Source: ZYF759 sp046297455 (lineage in GTDB: Bacteria; Pseudomonadota; Alphaproteobacteria; Rhizobiales; Rhizobiaceae). From it: a DNA stretch of 64,000 bases. The DNA is taken from the NCBI GenBank assembly GCA_046297455.1, contig JBKBIT010000017.1:29187-93186 (forward strand). Reading direction: 5' to 3'. Below are positions 37,240 to 47,172 of this stretch, piece by piece (the first letter of the stretch is position 1; each line of letters starts with the position of its first letter). Made by a program: the position numbers and the translations under genes. The notes under the pieces were generated by a model. The model was not told where the DNA came from. It was given only the letters and a program-made list of their open reading frames with translations, and made no database searches.

Positions 37240-38343
37240 ATGGCGAGCTACGCCGAACGTGTGAAAAAGGATATCGCGCGCTGGTCGTCCGACGGGCTGA
37301 TCGATGCCGGCATTGCCGAGCGCCTGCGGGCCGACATCGAGGCGAACTCGCGCAGCAGGATCAGCTTCCCGACCATCTTCGCCATGATGGCTGCCGCGCT
37401 TCTCTGCGCCGCGGTCCTCCTGTTCGTTGCCGCCAACTGGGAGGAAATTCCGCGCCTGGTTCGGGTGGGCATGCTCGCCGCGCTGATAGTGGGCGGATAT
37501 GTAGGCGGCGCGGTGCTGAAGCTGCGCGGCGCCCCGGCCTTCGGCGAGGGGGCATGGCTGGTCGCCGCCGCCTCGTTCGGCGCCGCCATCGCTCTGGTGG
37601 CGCAGATGTATCACATGTCGGGCGAGGAGAAGGACGCGGTCCTTACCTGGTTCCTGGGCACGGCTCTGGCGGCGATCGTTCTGCGCTCCTCGCCGCTGAC
37701 CGTTGGCGCGGCGCTGCTGACCGGTGCGTGGATGTTCATGGCGGCCGGGTCGATTATGGGCAGGGGCGACGTGCCCTGGCTATGGCTGCTGATGGCGGGT
37801 GGGCTTTGGTTGGTTACATACTGGACGGCCAGCCAGCCGGCGCGACACCTGCTCTCGCTGCTTTTGCTCCTGTTCACTTGGGTCATCTTCTTCGAACACG
37901 AGATGGTTCTGGTGCCGCTGGCCGTGCTGGCATTTGCAGCTGCGCTATTCCTTGCAGATCGTGCGGCGCCGGGCCTGGCTTCCCGGCTGGGGCTTGGCGC
38001 GTCGCCTGCAGTTCACGGCCTGCTTCATCTCCTGTCTGGCCTTGCCATGCTGCATGTGCGTTATGCGGATGATCGCCTGCTTCTCATAGTCGTCCTGCTG
38101 ACATTCGGCGCGATCGCCGCTGCGCTGCTTTTCGCAGGGCGCCGGAGCGCGACCTTGCGCTGGCTTGCATATGCCGCCTTCGCGATCGAGCTCTGCTATG
38201 CCTATGTCGCGCTTTTGGGCAGCATGCTGGGCACGGCCGGCTTCCTGCTGCTGGTCGGTCTTGCGCTTGCCGTGCTGGCCTGGGGCATCAGGCGGCTGGA
38301 GACGACGCTGACGCGGCCGCCGGGCGGGGAGGCAGTGGCATGA
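37240..38343 (+). CDS. DUF2157 multi-pass membrane protein
   Basis: A 367-aa inner-membrane protein. A short soluble N-terminus (residues 1-50: YAERVKKDIARWSSDGLIDAGIAERLRADIE), typical of DUF2157, is followed by about eleven hydrophobic helices. The start at 37240 begins the conserved segment; the frame is open to a TTG at 37213. Function unknown. Its stop overlaps the start of the next gene (ATGA), and DUF2157 plus a GDYXXLXY protein is a recurring pair in proteobacteria, which suggests a two-component membrane assembly. Confidence 0.88.
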   Translation: MASYAERVKKDIARWSSDGLIDAGIAERLRADIEANSRSRISFPTIFAMMAAALLCAAVLLFVAANWEEIPRLVRVGMLAALIVGGYVGGAVLKLRGAPAFGEGAWLVAAASFGAAIALVAQMYHMSGEEKDAVLTWFLGTALAAIVLRSSPLTVGAALLTGAWMFMAAGSIMGRGDVPWLWLLMAGGLWLVTYWTASQPARHLLSLLLLLFTWVIFFEHEMVLVPLAVLAFAAALFLADRAAPGLASRLGLGASPAVHGLLHLLSGLAMLHVRYADDRLLLIVVLLTFGAIAAALLFAGRRSATLRWLAYAAFAIELCYAYVALLGSMLGTAGFLLLVGLALAVLAWGIRRLETTLTRPPGGEAVA

Positions 38344-38921
38344 CCAAGGGACGCTACCTCATATTTGGCGCGCTGGCTGTCTCGCTGATCCAGATCGGTT
38401 TTCTGGTCACAATGATCACGAGCCGCGCCGCGATCCTGCGCGACGGGCATGAGATCGTGCTTCAGACCCAGCCGATCGATCCGCGCGACCTGCTGCGCGG
38501 GGACTATGTGATCCTGGGCTATTCGATCTCGAACCTGCCGGCCGAATTGATAGAGCCGGCGCATGAAGGCGACGATGCCGATGGCACGCGCGACGTCCAT
38601 GTCCGCCTGGCGCCGGACGCCGACGGCTTTCATCAGGTGGTGGCCGCACGCCTCGACACGCCGCCCGCCGCGCCGAAGGCCGCCGGGGAGGTGGATATCA
38701 GGGGACGGATCCACTACTGGAGCCCGGGTGGGCGCGGCGTTTTCTTCGCCACATACGGCCTCGAACGTTACTATGTGCCCGAGGGCGAGGGGCTGGAAAT
38801 TGAGCTCGGCATGCTGGAGCGCCAGTTCACGATCCGCGCCGCGGTGTCGTCATCGGGCGCGGCCCAGATCAAGTCGTTTCACGACGGCGATCGCATGCTT
38901 TACGCAGAGCCCTGGTACTAG
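38340..38921 (+). CDS. GDYXXLXY domain protein
   Basis: A 193-aa protein with one N-terminal transmembrane helix (about residues 7-28) and a periplasmic domain carrying the name-giving motif GDYVILGY, preceded by the typical PIDPRDLLR. Further conserved blocks are YYVPEGEG and VSSSGAAQIKSF. Function unknown. It overlaps the DUF2157 gene by four bases, so the two are translated together and probably form a complex. Confidence 0.88.
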   Translation: MTKGRYLIFGALAVSLIQIGFLVTMITSRAAILRDGHEIVLQTQPIDPRDLLRGDYVILGYSISNLPAELIEPAHEGDDADGTRDVHVRLAPDADGFHQVVAARLDTPPAAPKAAGEVDIRGRIHYWSPGGRGVFFATYGLERYYVPEGEGLEIELGMLERQFTIRAAVSSSGAAQIKSFHDGDRMLYAEPWY

Positions 38922-38936
38922 TTGCGCTCGGGAATG

Positions 38937-38966
38937 CCGGCTTAGCCAAAAAAAGCCGGACTTTTG
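38937..38966 (+). terminator. Intrinsic terminator after the DUF2157/GDYXXLXY pair
   Basis: Stem CCGGCTT / AAGCCGG with an A-rich loop, followed by ACTTTTGG. Confidence 0.6.
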
Positions 38967-38978
38967 GGCCAAAAGGCT

Positions 38979-39006
38979 TTGATCGCCAGGATGCTGGTGA
39001 TATAGA
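38979..39006 (+). promoter_or_regulatory. Promoter of tRNA-Leu (UAG)
   Basis: TTGATC (38979-38984), a 16-base spacer and TATAGA (39001-39006), 33 bases before the tRNA. Confidence 0.6.
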
Positions 39007-39038
39007 ACCGCCGCTTTCATGGGCGTCAGTGCCCAAGA

Positions 39039-39123
39039 GCGGGTGTGGTGGAATTGGTAGACACGCAGGATTTAGGTTCCTGTGACGCAAGTCGTGAAGG
39101 TTCAAGTCCTTTCACCCGCACCA
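39039..39123 (+). tRNA. tRNA-Leu (anticodon UAG)
   Basis: An 85-base tRNA with acceptor GCGGGTG / CACCCGC, encoded CCA, long variable arm, T-arm GTTCAAG, and anticodon stem-loop CAGGA-TTTAGGT-TCCTG giving UAG. It lies 82 bases upstream of tig. Confidence 0.97.
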
Positions 39124-39205
39124 TCGTCCACCCCCGTGGCTGAAGTTTCTGGCGCGCCGACCGACACAGAAGGCTCATGGCGCCTTGGCAAGAGAAGGTT
39201 TGAAG

Positions 39206-40654
39206 ATGCAGGTAACCGAGACGGTGAATTCCGGGCTGAAGCGCCAGATAAAGGTGACCGTGCCGGCTAGCGATCTGGAGGCGATGCTGCAGACCCGCCT
39301 TTATGAGGCGAAGGACAAGGTCAAGCTCAACGGCTTCCGGCCTGGCAAGGTGCCTGTGCAGCATCTCCGCAAGATGTACGGCAGGTCCTTCATGGCCGAA
39401 CTGGTCAACGAGATCCTGTCCGACTCAACTCGGTCGATCATCCAGGAGCGCGGCGAGAAGCCCGCCATGCAGCCCGAAATTTCGATGACCGAGGACGAGC
39501 AGGAGGCCGAGAAGGTTCTCGAGGGCAAGGCTGATTTCGAATTCTCGCTTGATTACGAGGTTATTCCTCCGATCGAAATCAAGGATATGTCCGGCATCGA
39601 GATTACGCGCCAAGTCTATGAAGTGCCGGCAGAAGAGGTCGAGGACCAGGTCACGCGGATCGCCGATTCGGCGCGTAGCTATGAGACCAAGAAGGGTAAG
39701 GCCGAGAAGGGTGACCGTGTCACCATCGATTATGTTGGTCGTATTGACGGTGAGGCCTTCGAAGGCGGCGCAGCAGAGGACTCGCATCTTGTGCTGGGCT
39801 CCTACCAGTTCATCGAGGGCTTCGAGGACCAGCTGATTGGCGCTTCGGCTGGTGACGATCGTGAAGTCAAGGTGACTTTCCCGGAGGAGTACGCGGCAGC
39901 CCACCTAGCCGGCCGGGAAGCCGTGTTCGAGGTCAAGGTCAAGGAAGTTGCTGCCCCCGGCGAGCTTGAAATAAATGACGAGCTCGCTCAGCAGTTGGGC
40001 GTGGAATCGGCCGACAAGCTGCGCGAGATCGTTCGTGGTCAGATCGAAGGCCAGTTCGGATCTGTGACCCGCCAGAAAACGAAGCGGCAGCTGCTCGATG
40101 CGCTGGATGAAGCCTACAAGTTCGAGGCGCCGTCGAAGCTGGTCGAAGCTGAATTCCAGAACATCTGGACACAGGTGACCCGTGACCTGGAGCAAGCCGG
40201 TCGTTCGTTCGAGGATGAAGACACGACCGAGGAAGAGGCCCGCGCCGAGTACCAGCGCCTGGCCGAGCGCCGGGTGCGGCTTGGGCTTGTTCTCGCCGAG
40301 ATCGGCGAGAAGGCCGGCGTGGAGGTCACCGATGAAGAGATGCAGCGCGCACTCATCGAAACCATCCGTCGTTATCCACAAAACCAGCAGCAGCAGGTCT
40401 ACGAGCATTTCCGCAACAATCCTGGTGCGCTGGCGAACATCCGTGCACCACTCTTCGAGGAGAAGGTGGTCGATCACCTGATGACCGAGGTGAAGGTCAC
40501 GGACCAGAAGGTGTCGCGTGACGAGCTCATGGCCGACGACGAAGACGAGGCCCCGACCAAGGCTGCCGACGACGCCAAGGCCTCGAAAAAGAAGGCGCCG
40601 GCCAAGAAGAAGGCTGCAAAGAAGGACGAGGCAGAAGACACGTCCGAAGCCTGA
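39206..40654 (+). CDS. tig: Trigger factor (ribosome-associated chaperone and peptidyl-prolyl isomerase)
   Basis: A 482-aa trigger factor. The ribosome-binding domain contains the signature NGFRPGKVP; the FKBP-like PPIase domain (about 150-245) has EKGDRVTIDYVGRIDGEAF; the C-terminal chaperone arms follow. It ends in a Lys/Ala-rich tail (KKKAPAKKKAAKK), which gives it 30 or so residues more than E. coli Tig and is common in Rhizobiales. The ATG at 39206 has an AGAAGG site; the frame runs to a TTG at 39185. In many bacteria clpP-clpX-lon follow; here they do not. Confidence 0.96.
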   Translation: MQVTETVNSGLKRQIKVTVPASDLEAMLQTRLYEAKDKVKLNGFRPGKVPVQHLRKMYGRSFMAELVNEILSDSTRSIIQERGEKPAMQPEISMTEDEQEAEKVLEGKADFEFSLDYEVIPPIEIKDMSGIEITRQVYEVPAEEVEDQVTRIADSARSYETKKGKAEKGDRVTIDYVGRIDGEAFEGGAAEDSHLVLGSYQFIEGFEDQLIGASAGDDREVKVTFPEEYAAAHLAGREAVFEVKVKEVAAPGELEINDELAQQLGVESADKLREIVRGQIEGQFGSVTRQKTKRQLLDALDEAYKFEAPSKLVEAEFQNIWTQVTRDLEQAGRSFEDEDTTEEEARAEYQRLAERRVRLGLVLAEIGEKAGVEVTDEEMQRALIETIRRYPQNQQQQVYEHFRNNPGALANIRAPLFEEKVVDHLMTEVKVTDQKVSRDELMADDEDEAPTKAADDAKASKKKAPAKKKAAKKDEAEDTSEA

Positions 40655-40679
40655 TTTCCGGCATACACAACATTTTTTC

Positions 40680-40701
40680 AAAAGGCCCTGCGGGGCCTTT
40701 T
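40680..40701 (+). terminator. Terminator of tig
   Basis: AAAAGGCCC / GGGGCCTTTT stem-loop immediately after the gene, ending in CTTTTG. Confidence 0.8.
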
Positions 40702-40790
40702 GTCGTGTCGGGCGTGGACAATCCTCAGCCTTTCAATTTGCACAATCGCAGGGCAGATTGTGCCCCGTTTCGGCTTGAGGGAATCGTTTT

Positions 40791-42263
<1,473 letters not shown>

Positions 42264-42271
42264 TCGCCGTC

Positions 42272-43576
42272 ATGACCGACCTGTTCCATTCAAAAAAGCC
42301 GGCCGAGCCGCCAAAGGGCCGCCCGCTTGCCGACAGGTTGCGGCCGCAATCGCTGGCCGAAGTGGTTGGGCAGGAGAGGCTGACGGGTCAGGAAGGCGCT
42401 CTGACCCGCATGATTGCATCGGGCACACTCGGTTCGATGATCTTCTGGGGGCCGCCCGGCACCGGCAAGACCACCGTGGCCCGTTTGCTGGCTGGGCAAA
42501 CCGATCTCGCATTCGAACAGATATCGGCAATCTTCTCCGGCGTGGCCGACCTGAAGAAAGTATTCGAGGCCGCCCGACTCAGACGTAGCCAGGGCCGGCA
42601 GACGCTGCTCTTCGTCGACGAGATACATCGCTTCAACCGCACCCAGCAGGATTCCTTCCTGCCGGTCATGGAAGACGGAACGGTAATCCTCGTCGGCGCG
42701 ACCACAGAGAACCCGTCCTTCGAGCTCAATGCAGCGCTCCTGTCGCGCGCTCGGGTCCTGACCTTTGCCGCGCTCGACGAGGCGGCCATCCGCAGGCTCC
42801 TTCAGCGTGCCGAAGAAACCGAGGGTGGGGCGCTGCCGCTGGACGAGGAGGCCAGAGGGGTACTGGTCCGTATGGCCGATGGCGATGGCCGCGCTGCGCT
42901 GACGCTCGCTGAGGAGGTCTGGCGGTCGGCGTCGGCTGACGAGATTTTCGACGCCAAGGGTCTGCAGGATATCGTCCAGCGCCGTGCTCCCGTCTACGAC
43001 AAGGGCCAGGACGGGCACTACAACCTTATCTCCGCGCTTCACAAGGCTGTACGCGGCTCGGATCCGGATGCCGCGCTCTACTATCTCGCCCGCATGTTCG
43101 ACGCGGGCGAAGACCCGCTCTATCTTGGCCGCCGTTTGGTGCGCATGGCCAGCGAGGATATCGGGCTTGCCGATCCACAGGCTCTCGTCATCGCCAACGC
43201 TGCCAAGGACGCCTACGACTATCTGGGCTCGCCGGAGGGAGAATTGGCGCTTGCGGAGGCCTGCGTCTATCTGGCCACCGCGCCGAAATCGAACGCGGTC
43301 TATGTCGCCTTCAAGGCCGCCATGCGGGCGGCCAAGGAACACGGCTCTCTTTTGCCGCCGAAGCACATCCTCAACGCACCGACGAAGCTGATGAAGGAAG
43401 AAGGCTACGGCGGCGGCTACGAATACGACCACGACGCGCCTGATGCCTTTTCCGGCCAGGACTATTTCCCTGAAGCCATGGGCCGCATGACCTTTTACGA
43501 TCCGCCCGAGCGCGGCTTCGAGCGCGAAATCCGCAAGCGGATCGATTACTGGGCCAAGCTCAGGCGCGAACGGTAG
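42272..43576 (+). CDS. rarA: Replication-associated recombination protein A (AAA ATPase)
   Basis: A 434-aa RarA/MgsA/WRNIP1-family ATPase acting at stalled replication forks. RLRPQSLAEVVGQERL, Walker A GPPGTGKTT, Walker B LLFVDEIHRFN, sensor VGATTENPSFELN, then the C-terminal tetramerisation region with DGHYNLISALHKAVRGSDPDAALYYLARM and the family ending KEEGYGGGYEYDHD. The ATG at 42272 is 8 bases after the htrA stop, probably the same transcript. Confidence 0.95.
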   Translation: MTDLFHSKKPAEPPKGRPLADRLRPQSLAEVVGQERLTGQEGALTRMIASGTLGSMIFWGPPGTGKTTVARLLAGQTDLAFEQISAIFSGVADLKKVFEAARLRRSQGRQTLLFVDEIHRFNRTQQDSFLPVMEDGTVILVGATTENPSFELNAALLSRARVLTFAALDEAAIRRLLQRAEETEGGALPLDEEARGVLVRMADGDGRAALTLAEEVWRSASADEIFDAKGLQDIVQRRAPVYDKGQDGHYNLISALHKAVRGSDPDAALYYLARMFDAGEDPLYLGRRLVRMASEDIGLADPQALVIANAAKDAYDYLGSPEGELALAEACVYLATAPKSNAVYVAFKAAMRAAKEHGSLLPPKHILNAPTKLMKEEGYGGGYEYDHDAPDAFSGQDYFPEAMGRMTFYDPPERGFEREIRKRIDYWAKLRRER

Positions 43577-43652
43577 GTGGGCCAAGACCAAACGCCCCTC
43601 GCAACAGCTCTCCCATGATGCTATTGCCGGCGCATTCACAAGCGGAAGTCTC

Positions 43653-44636
43653 ATGACGGGCGTCGAACAGATCAAGGTAGAAGCGGACGAAGACGGGATG
43701 CGCCTGGACCGCTGGTTCAAGCAGCATTACCCGGGCCTGGGCTTCGGGCCGCTGCAGAAACTGCTGCGCTCCGGGCAGATCCGGGTCGATGGCGGACGGG
43801 TGAAGTCCGATACGCGTGTCCAGGCTGGACAGATGGTGCGCATCCCGCCGCTGGGGGTGGACCGCAAGACCGGCCCCGTGACCGCGCGCACCATGCGCGG
43901 TGTCGAGGATGGCGATGTCCTGGCGCGCATCCTTCTTTACGAGGACGAGAAGGTCCTGGTCTTCGACAAGCCGTCGGGGCTGGCGGTACAGGGTGGTTCG
44001 GGTGTCGTGCGATCCGTCGATTCCATGCTGGAAGCCTGGCGCAACAAGAAGGGCGAGAAGCCGAGGCTCGTCCACCGGCTTGACCGTGACACGTCCGGCG
44101 TTCTTGTGGTGGCGCGTTCCCGGCTGGCCGCCATGAAGCTCGCCGAATTCTTCCGCACCCGGGAGACGAAAAAGACCTATTGGGCGCTGGTGAAGGGCGT
44201 GCCGAAGCAGCGGGAGGCGAAGTTGTCGACCTGGCTGGTCAAAGAGCAGACGCCTGATGGCGATCGCATGCGCATCGCCAGGCACGGCGAGCCTGGTGCC
44301 GACCATGCCGTGTCGTTCTACCGCGTGGTCGAACAGGCCGGCCAGAGCCTCTCCTGGCTGGAGATGGAGCCCTACACCGGCCGGACACACCAGCTGCGCG
44401 TCCACGCCGCCCATATAGGCTGCCCGATCATTGGGGATCCGAAGTATTTCGAGGCTGACCAGAACTGGGAATTCCCGGGCGGGATCCAGAACCGGCTGCA
44501 TTTGCACGCGCGCCGCATTGTGATCCCGCATCCCGACAAGGGCACGATCGACGTCACCGCGCCGCTACCACCCCATATGCGCCAGAGCTGGAACCTTCTC
44601 GGTTTCGACGAGGCCGCAATGGAGGACGGTTCGTGA
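43653..44636 (+). CDS. RluA-family 23S rRNA pseudouridine synthase (RluC-like)
   Basis: A 327-aa enzyme with an N-terminal S4 RNA-binding domain (residues 15-75, GPLQKLLRSGQIRVDG) and a pseudouridine synthase domain with the catalytic Asp in HRLDRDTSGV and the block GRTHQLRVHAAHIG. This is the RluC/RluD group, converting uridines of 23S rRNA. Which site is modified is not clear from sequence. Its stop overlaps the GTG start of the DMT exporter (GTGA). Confidence 0.92.
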   Translation: MTGVEQIKVEADEDGMRLDRWFKQHYPGLGFGPLQKLLRSGQIRVDGGRVKSDTRVQAGQMVRIPPLGVDRKTGPVTARTMRGVEDGDVLARILLYEDEKVLVFDKPSGLAVQGGSGVVRSVDSMLEAWRNKKGEKPRLVHRLDRDTSGVLVVARSRLAAMKLAEFFRTRETKKTYWALVKGVPKQREAKLSTWLVKEQTPDGDRMRIARHGEPGADHAVSFYRVVEQAGQSLSWLEMEPYTGRTHQLRVHAAHIGCPIIGDPKYFEADQNWEFPGGIQNRLHLHARRIVIPHPDKGTIDVTAPLPPHMRQSWNLLGFDEAAMEDGS

Positions 44637-45553
44637 ACGCTCCGCTGTCGGTCTTCGAGAAGCGCGATCACATCGATACGCTCGCTGTCGGCATGATGCT
44701 GATGCTGACTTTCTCCTGGGGCTTCAACCAGGTGCTGATCAAGGTCTCGACAGAGGGTTACAGCCCGATCTTCCTGACCTTCGCCCGGTCGGCGCTCGCC
44801 GCTCTCATCGTGTTTGCCTGGTGCCATTTCCGTGGCATCAGGCTGTTCGAAAGAGACGGGACACTGGTCTCGGGCATCATCGTGGGGCTTCTGTTCGGGG
44901 CAGAGTTCGCGCTCATCTTCGTCGGGTTGGATCTGACCACGGCGGCGCGCGGTACACTGATGATCAACACAATGCCGTTCTGGGTGCTGATCGGGGCGCA
45001 TTTCTTCCTCGGCGAGAAGATCACCACCATCCGCCTGTGCGGCGTGCTGCTGGCCTTTGCAGGGGTCGCACTGGTCTTTTCCGACGAGCTCAGCCTGCCT
45101 GATGCCTCTGCATTGACGGGCGACCTTATCTGCCTCGTCGCTGGCATGTTCTGGGGCGCGACCACTATTGTCATCAAGGCGTCCCGGTTGGCGACGGCCA
45201 AGCCGGAGAAGACGCTGCTCTACCAGCTCGTCGTCTCGGGGTTGATGGTGATCCCGCTGATCCCGTTGGGCGGCCCAATCCTCAGGGAGCCGGGCCTGTT
45301 GTCGACGGGCTCGCTTCTCGTTCAAGCGGTCTTCATCGTCGCCTTCACCTATCTGCTTTGGTTCTGGCTGGTGCGGCGCTATCCGGCCTCCGGCCTCACC
45401 AGCTTCACCTTTCTCAGCCCAGCCTATGGCGTGCTGCTCGGGGGGCTACTGTTGAACGAGCCACTTTCGATGAACATATTCATGGCACTGGCGCTGATTG
45501 CCGCCGGCCTGTTTCTCGTCAATCGCCCGGCGCGGCGGGTCCATCCGGGCTAG
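44633..45553 (+). CDS. DMT superfamily (EamA) transporter
   Basis: A 306-aa inner-membrane protein with ten hydrophobic helices in two EamA repeats (about 15-150 and 160-295; second repeat starts GDLICLVAGMFWGATTIVIKAS). Drug/metabolite transporters of this type export amino acids or metabolites; substrate unknown. The GTG start overlaps the preceding TGA. It is followed 7 bases later by the ATP12-family gene, so pseudouridine synthase, transporter and chaperone are probably cotranscribed. Confidence 0.88.
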   Translation: MNAPLSVFEKRDHIDTLAVGMMLMLTFSWGFNQVLIKVSTEGYSPIFLTFARSALAALIVFAWCHFRGIRLFERDGTLVSGIIVGLLFGAEFALIFVGLDLTTAARGTLMINTMPFWVLIGAHFFLGEKITTIRLCGVLLAFAGVALVFSDELSLPDASALTGDLICLVAGMFWGATTIVIKASRLATAKPEKTLLYQLVVSGLMVIPLIPLGGPILREPGLLSTGSLLVQAVFIVAFTYLLWFWLVRRYPASGLTSFTFLSPAYGVLLGGLLLNEPLSMNIFMALALIAAGLFLVNRPARRVHPG

Positions 45554-45560
45554 GATTACC

Positions 45561-46346
45561 ATGCGTGAACTTCTCAATGATCTCGAAGCTGGCCGCTTCC
45601 TTTCCCACGAGGACCCGATGGAGCGGGCGCGCAGCCAGATGCGCCAGCCGCAGCCCAAGCGCTTTTACAAGAAGGTCGCAGTGGTGAAAGCCGAGGATGG
45701 CTTTCGTGTATTGCTTGATGGCAAGCCGGTACGCACGCCCAGTCGCGCCTATCTGGCGATGCCCACGGAAACGGCCGCCCGGCTGGTCGCCGATGAGTTT
45801 GACGTTCAGGGCGAGACGCTCGATATCCCGGCGATGCCGGTTCTGAGACTGACGAATACGGCGCTCGACGGCGTTGCCAAGGACCCGCAGGCCGTGCTGG
45901 AAGACATCCTGCGCTACGCCTCCTGCGATCTGGTCTGCTACCGCGCCGACGGTCCGGAAGGGCTGGTTGCGCGTCAGGCGGAATGCTGGGACCCGGTTGT
46001 CGACTGGGCCCGAGCGGTGCTTTCCGCGCGCATGGTCATGGCCGAGGGCGTCATGCATGTCGACCAGCCGCGTGAGGCGATTGCGGCGATAGGGGTACAC
46101 ATGCAGGCGCGCAGTGAACCGTTCCGCCTGGCTGCACTCCATGTGATGACATCGCTGATGGGCTCGGCGCTTTTGGCGCTGGCCGTCGATACCGGTGAAT
46201 TGACCGCCGACGAGGCCTGGGCAGCGGCCCATGTCGACGAGGACTGGAACATCGCCCAGTGGGGTGAGGACGCCGAGGCCAAGTCGCTGCGCATGGCCAA
46301 GCACTGCGACATGCTCGGCGCGGCAAGACTGGTCGCTGCGCTCTAG
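45561..46346 (+). CDS. ATP12 family F1-ATPase assembly chaperone
   Basis: A 261-aa protein of the ATP12 family, which in mitochondria assists assembly of the F1 alpha subunit and is conserved in alphaproteobacteria. Family blocks: KRFYKKVAV, LDGKPVRTPSRAYLAMPTE, LRYASCDLVCYRAD, the WDPVVDWA segment and the ending HVDEDWNIAQWGEDAEA. The ATG at 45561 begins the conserved part; the frame extends upstream into the transporter gene. Cytoplasmic, no signal peptide. Confidence 0.93.
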   Translation: MRELLNDLEAGRFLSHEDPMERARSQMRQPQPKRFYKKVAVVKAEDGFRVLLDGKPVRTPSRAYLAMPTETAARLVADEFDVQGETLDIPAMPVLRLTNTALDGVAKDPQAVLEDILRYASCDLVCYRADGPEGLVARQAECWDPVVDWARAVLSARMVMAEGVMHVDQPREAIAAIGVHMQARSEPFRLAALHVMTSLMGSALLALAVDTGELTADEAWAAAHVDEDWNIAQWGEDAEAKSLRMAKHCDMLGAARLVAAL

Positions 46347-46439
46347 TGCGAAGGTAGCGGGTGATTGGGCTTGCCAATTACGTCCCGCCTGACGCAGGAT
46401 TGCGGCAAAGGCAGGAAGGCCGGGAGGAGGCCCATCTCA

Positions 46440-47156
46440 ATGTCACGTACGCCCCGAATCGTCAGGCGAGAGCAACCCTTCCGGTCGCGGCTTTCCATCG
46501 ACGCGTTCCGGCCGCGGGAATTGTTTTCGATGCTGCGGAGCTATTTCGGGCTTGGAGGGGCTTCGAAGCTGGGGCCGATCGACAGTCCGGAGGCGTTGGC
46601 TCATTTCATCGAGACGCGCGCCAGCTATATGGCCCAGACCTCGCTCTACGGATATTTGCGCACCCGCATGGGCATGCGCTATCCTGAATTGTTCGATGAC
46701 GATGTCTTCGTGGTGGGCATAAACCACGCAAAATGGCAGATCTGGCTCGATTGCGTGGGCGACCTGTCGGTCCATGCAGGGTCCCGCATTGCACAGACCC
46801 ATCCGCACGAGGCCAAAAGAGTTGCCAGCCTGATGGAAGGACTGGTTGATGAAATCGTCGCGCGCGCCGGCACGCCGACTGATGCAGGTCCTGCGTTCCG
46901 TGACCATGCCAAGCAATTGCGTCAACGCATCGCGCGCACCCACTGGATGGCCATCGGGGATCGCGAGGCCGCCTTCACCGAAAGCCCGAGAAGCGTGCTG
47001 AAGTGGTCGCCGATCGCCGACGAGCTGAAACGCCTCGACGAGGAAATTGTTCTCAACTCGGTCCGCTTTCACTGGCAGGAGATCCGCCGCGCCTTCGCCC
47101 GCCATGCCGATCCCGACAGCATTCTGGGACTGGTCGAGGAACCCAGCGAGCGCTGA
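46440..47156 (+). CDS. Conserved rhizobial protein of unknown function ('esterase'-labelled in some genomes)
   Basis: A 238-aa soluble protein. It has no signal peptide and no catalytic motif I can name; databases sometimes call it esterase without a visible Ser-His triad. Notable segments are HFIETRASYMAQTSLYGYLRTRMG (middle), HAKWQIWLDCVGDL and the Trp-rich NSVRFHWQEIRRAF near the C-terminus. The ATG at 46440 has an unusually perfect purine ribosome binding site, GGGAGGAGG at 46422-46430. This 9-mer is the exact complement of the CCUCCUCCC loops of the RNA array at 36.8 kb. The frame also runs back to a TTG at 46365. Confidence 0.72.
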   Translation: MSRTPRIVRREQPFRSRLSIDAFRPRELFSMLRSYFGLGGASKLGPIDSPEALAHFIETRASYMAQTSLYGYLRTRMGMRYPELFDDDVFVVGINHAKWQIWLDCVGDLSVHAGSRIAQTHPHEAKRVASLMEGLVDEIVARAGTPTDAGPAFRDHAKQLRQRIARTHWMAIGDREAAFTESPRSVLKWSPIADELKRLDEEIVLNSVRFHWQEIRRAFARHADPDSILGLVEEPSER

Positions 47157-47172
47157 CAGCACGTCACCCTGT

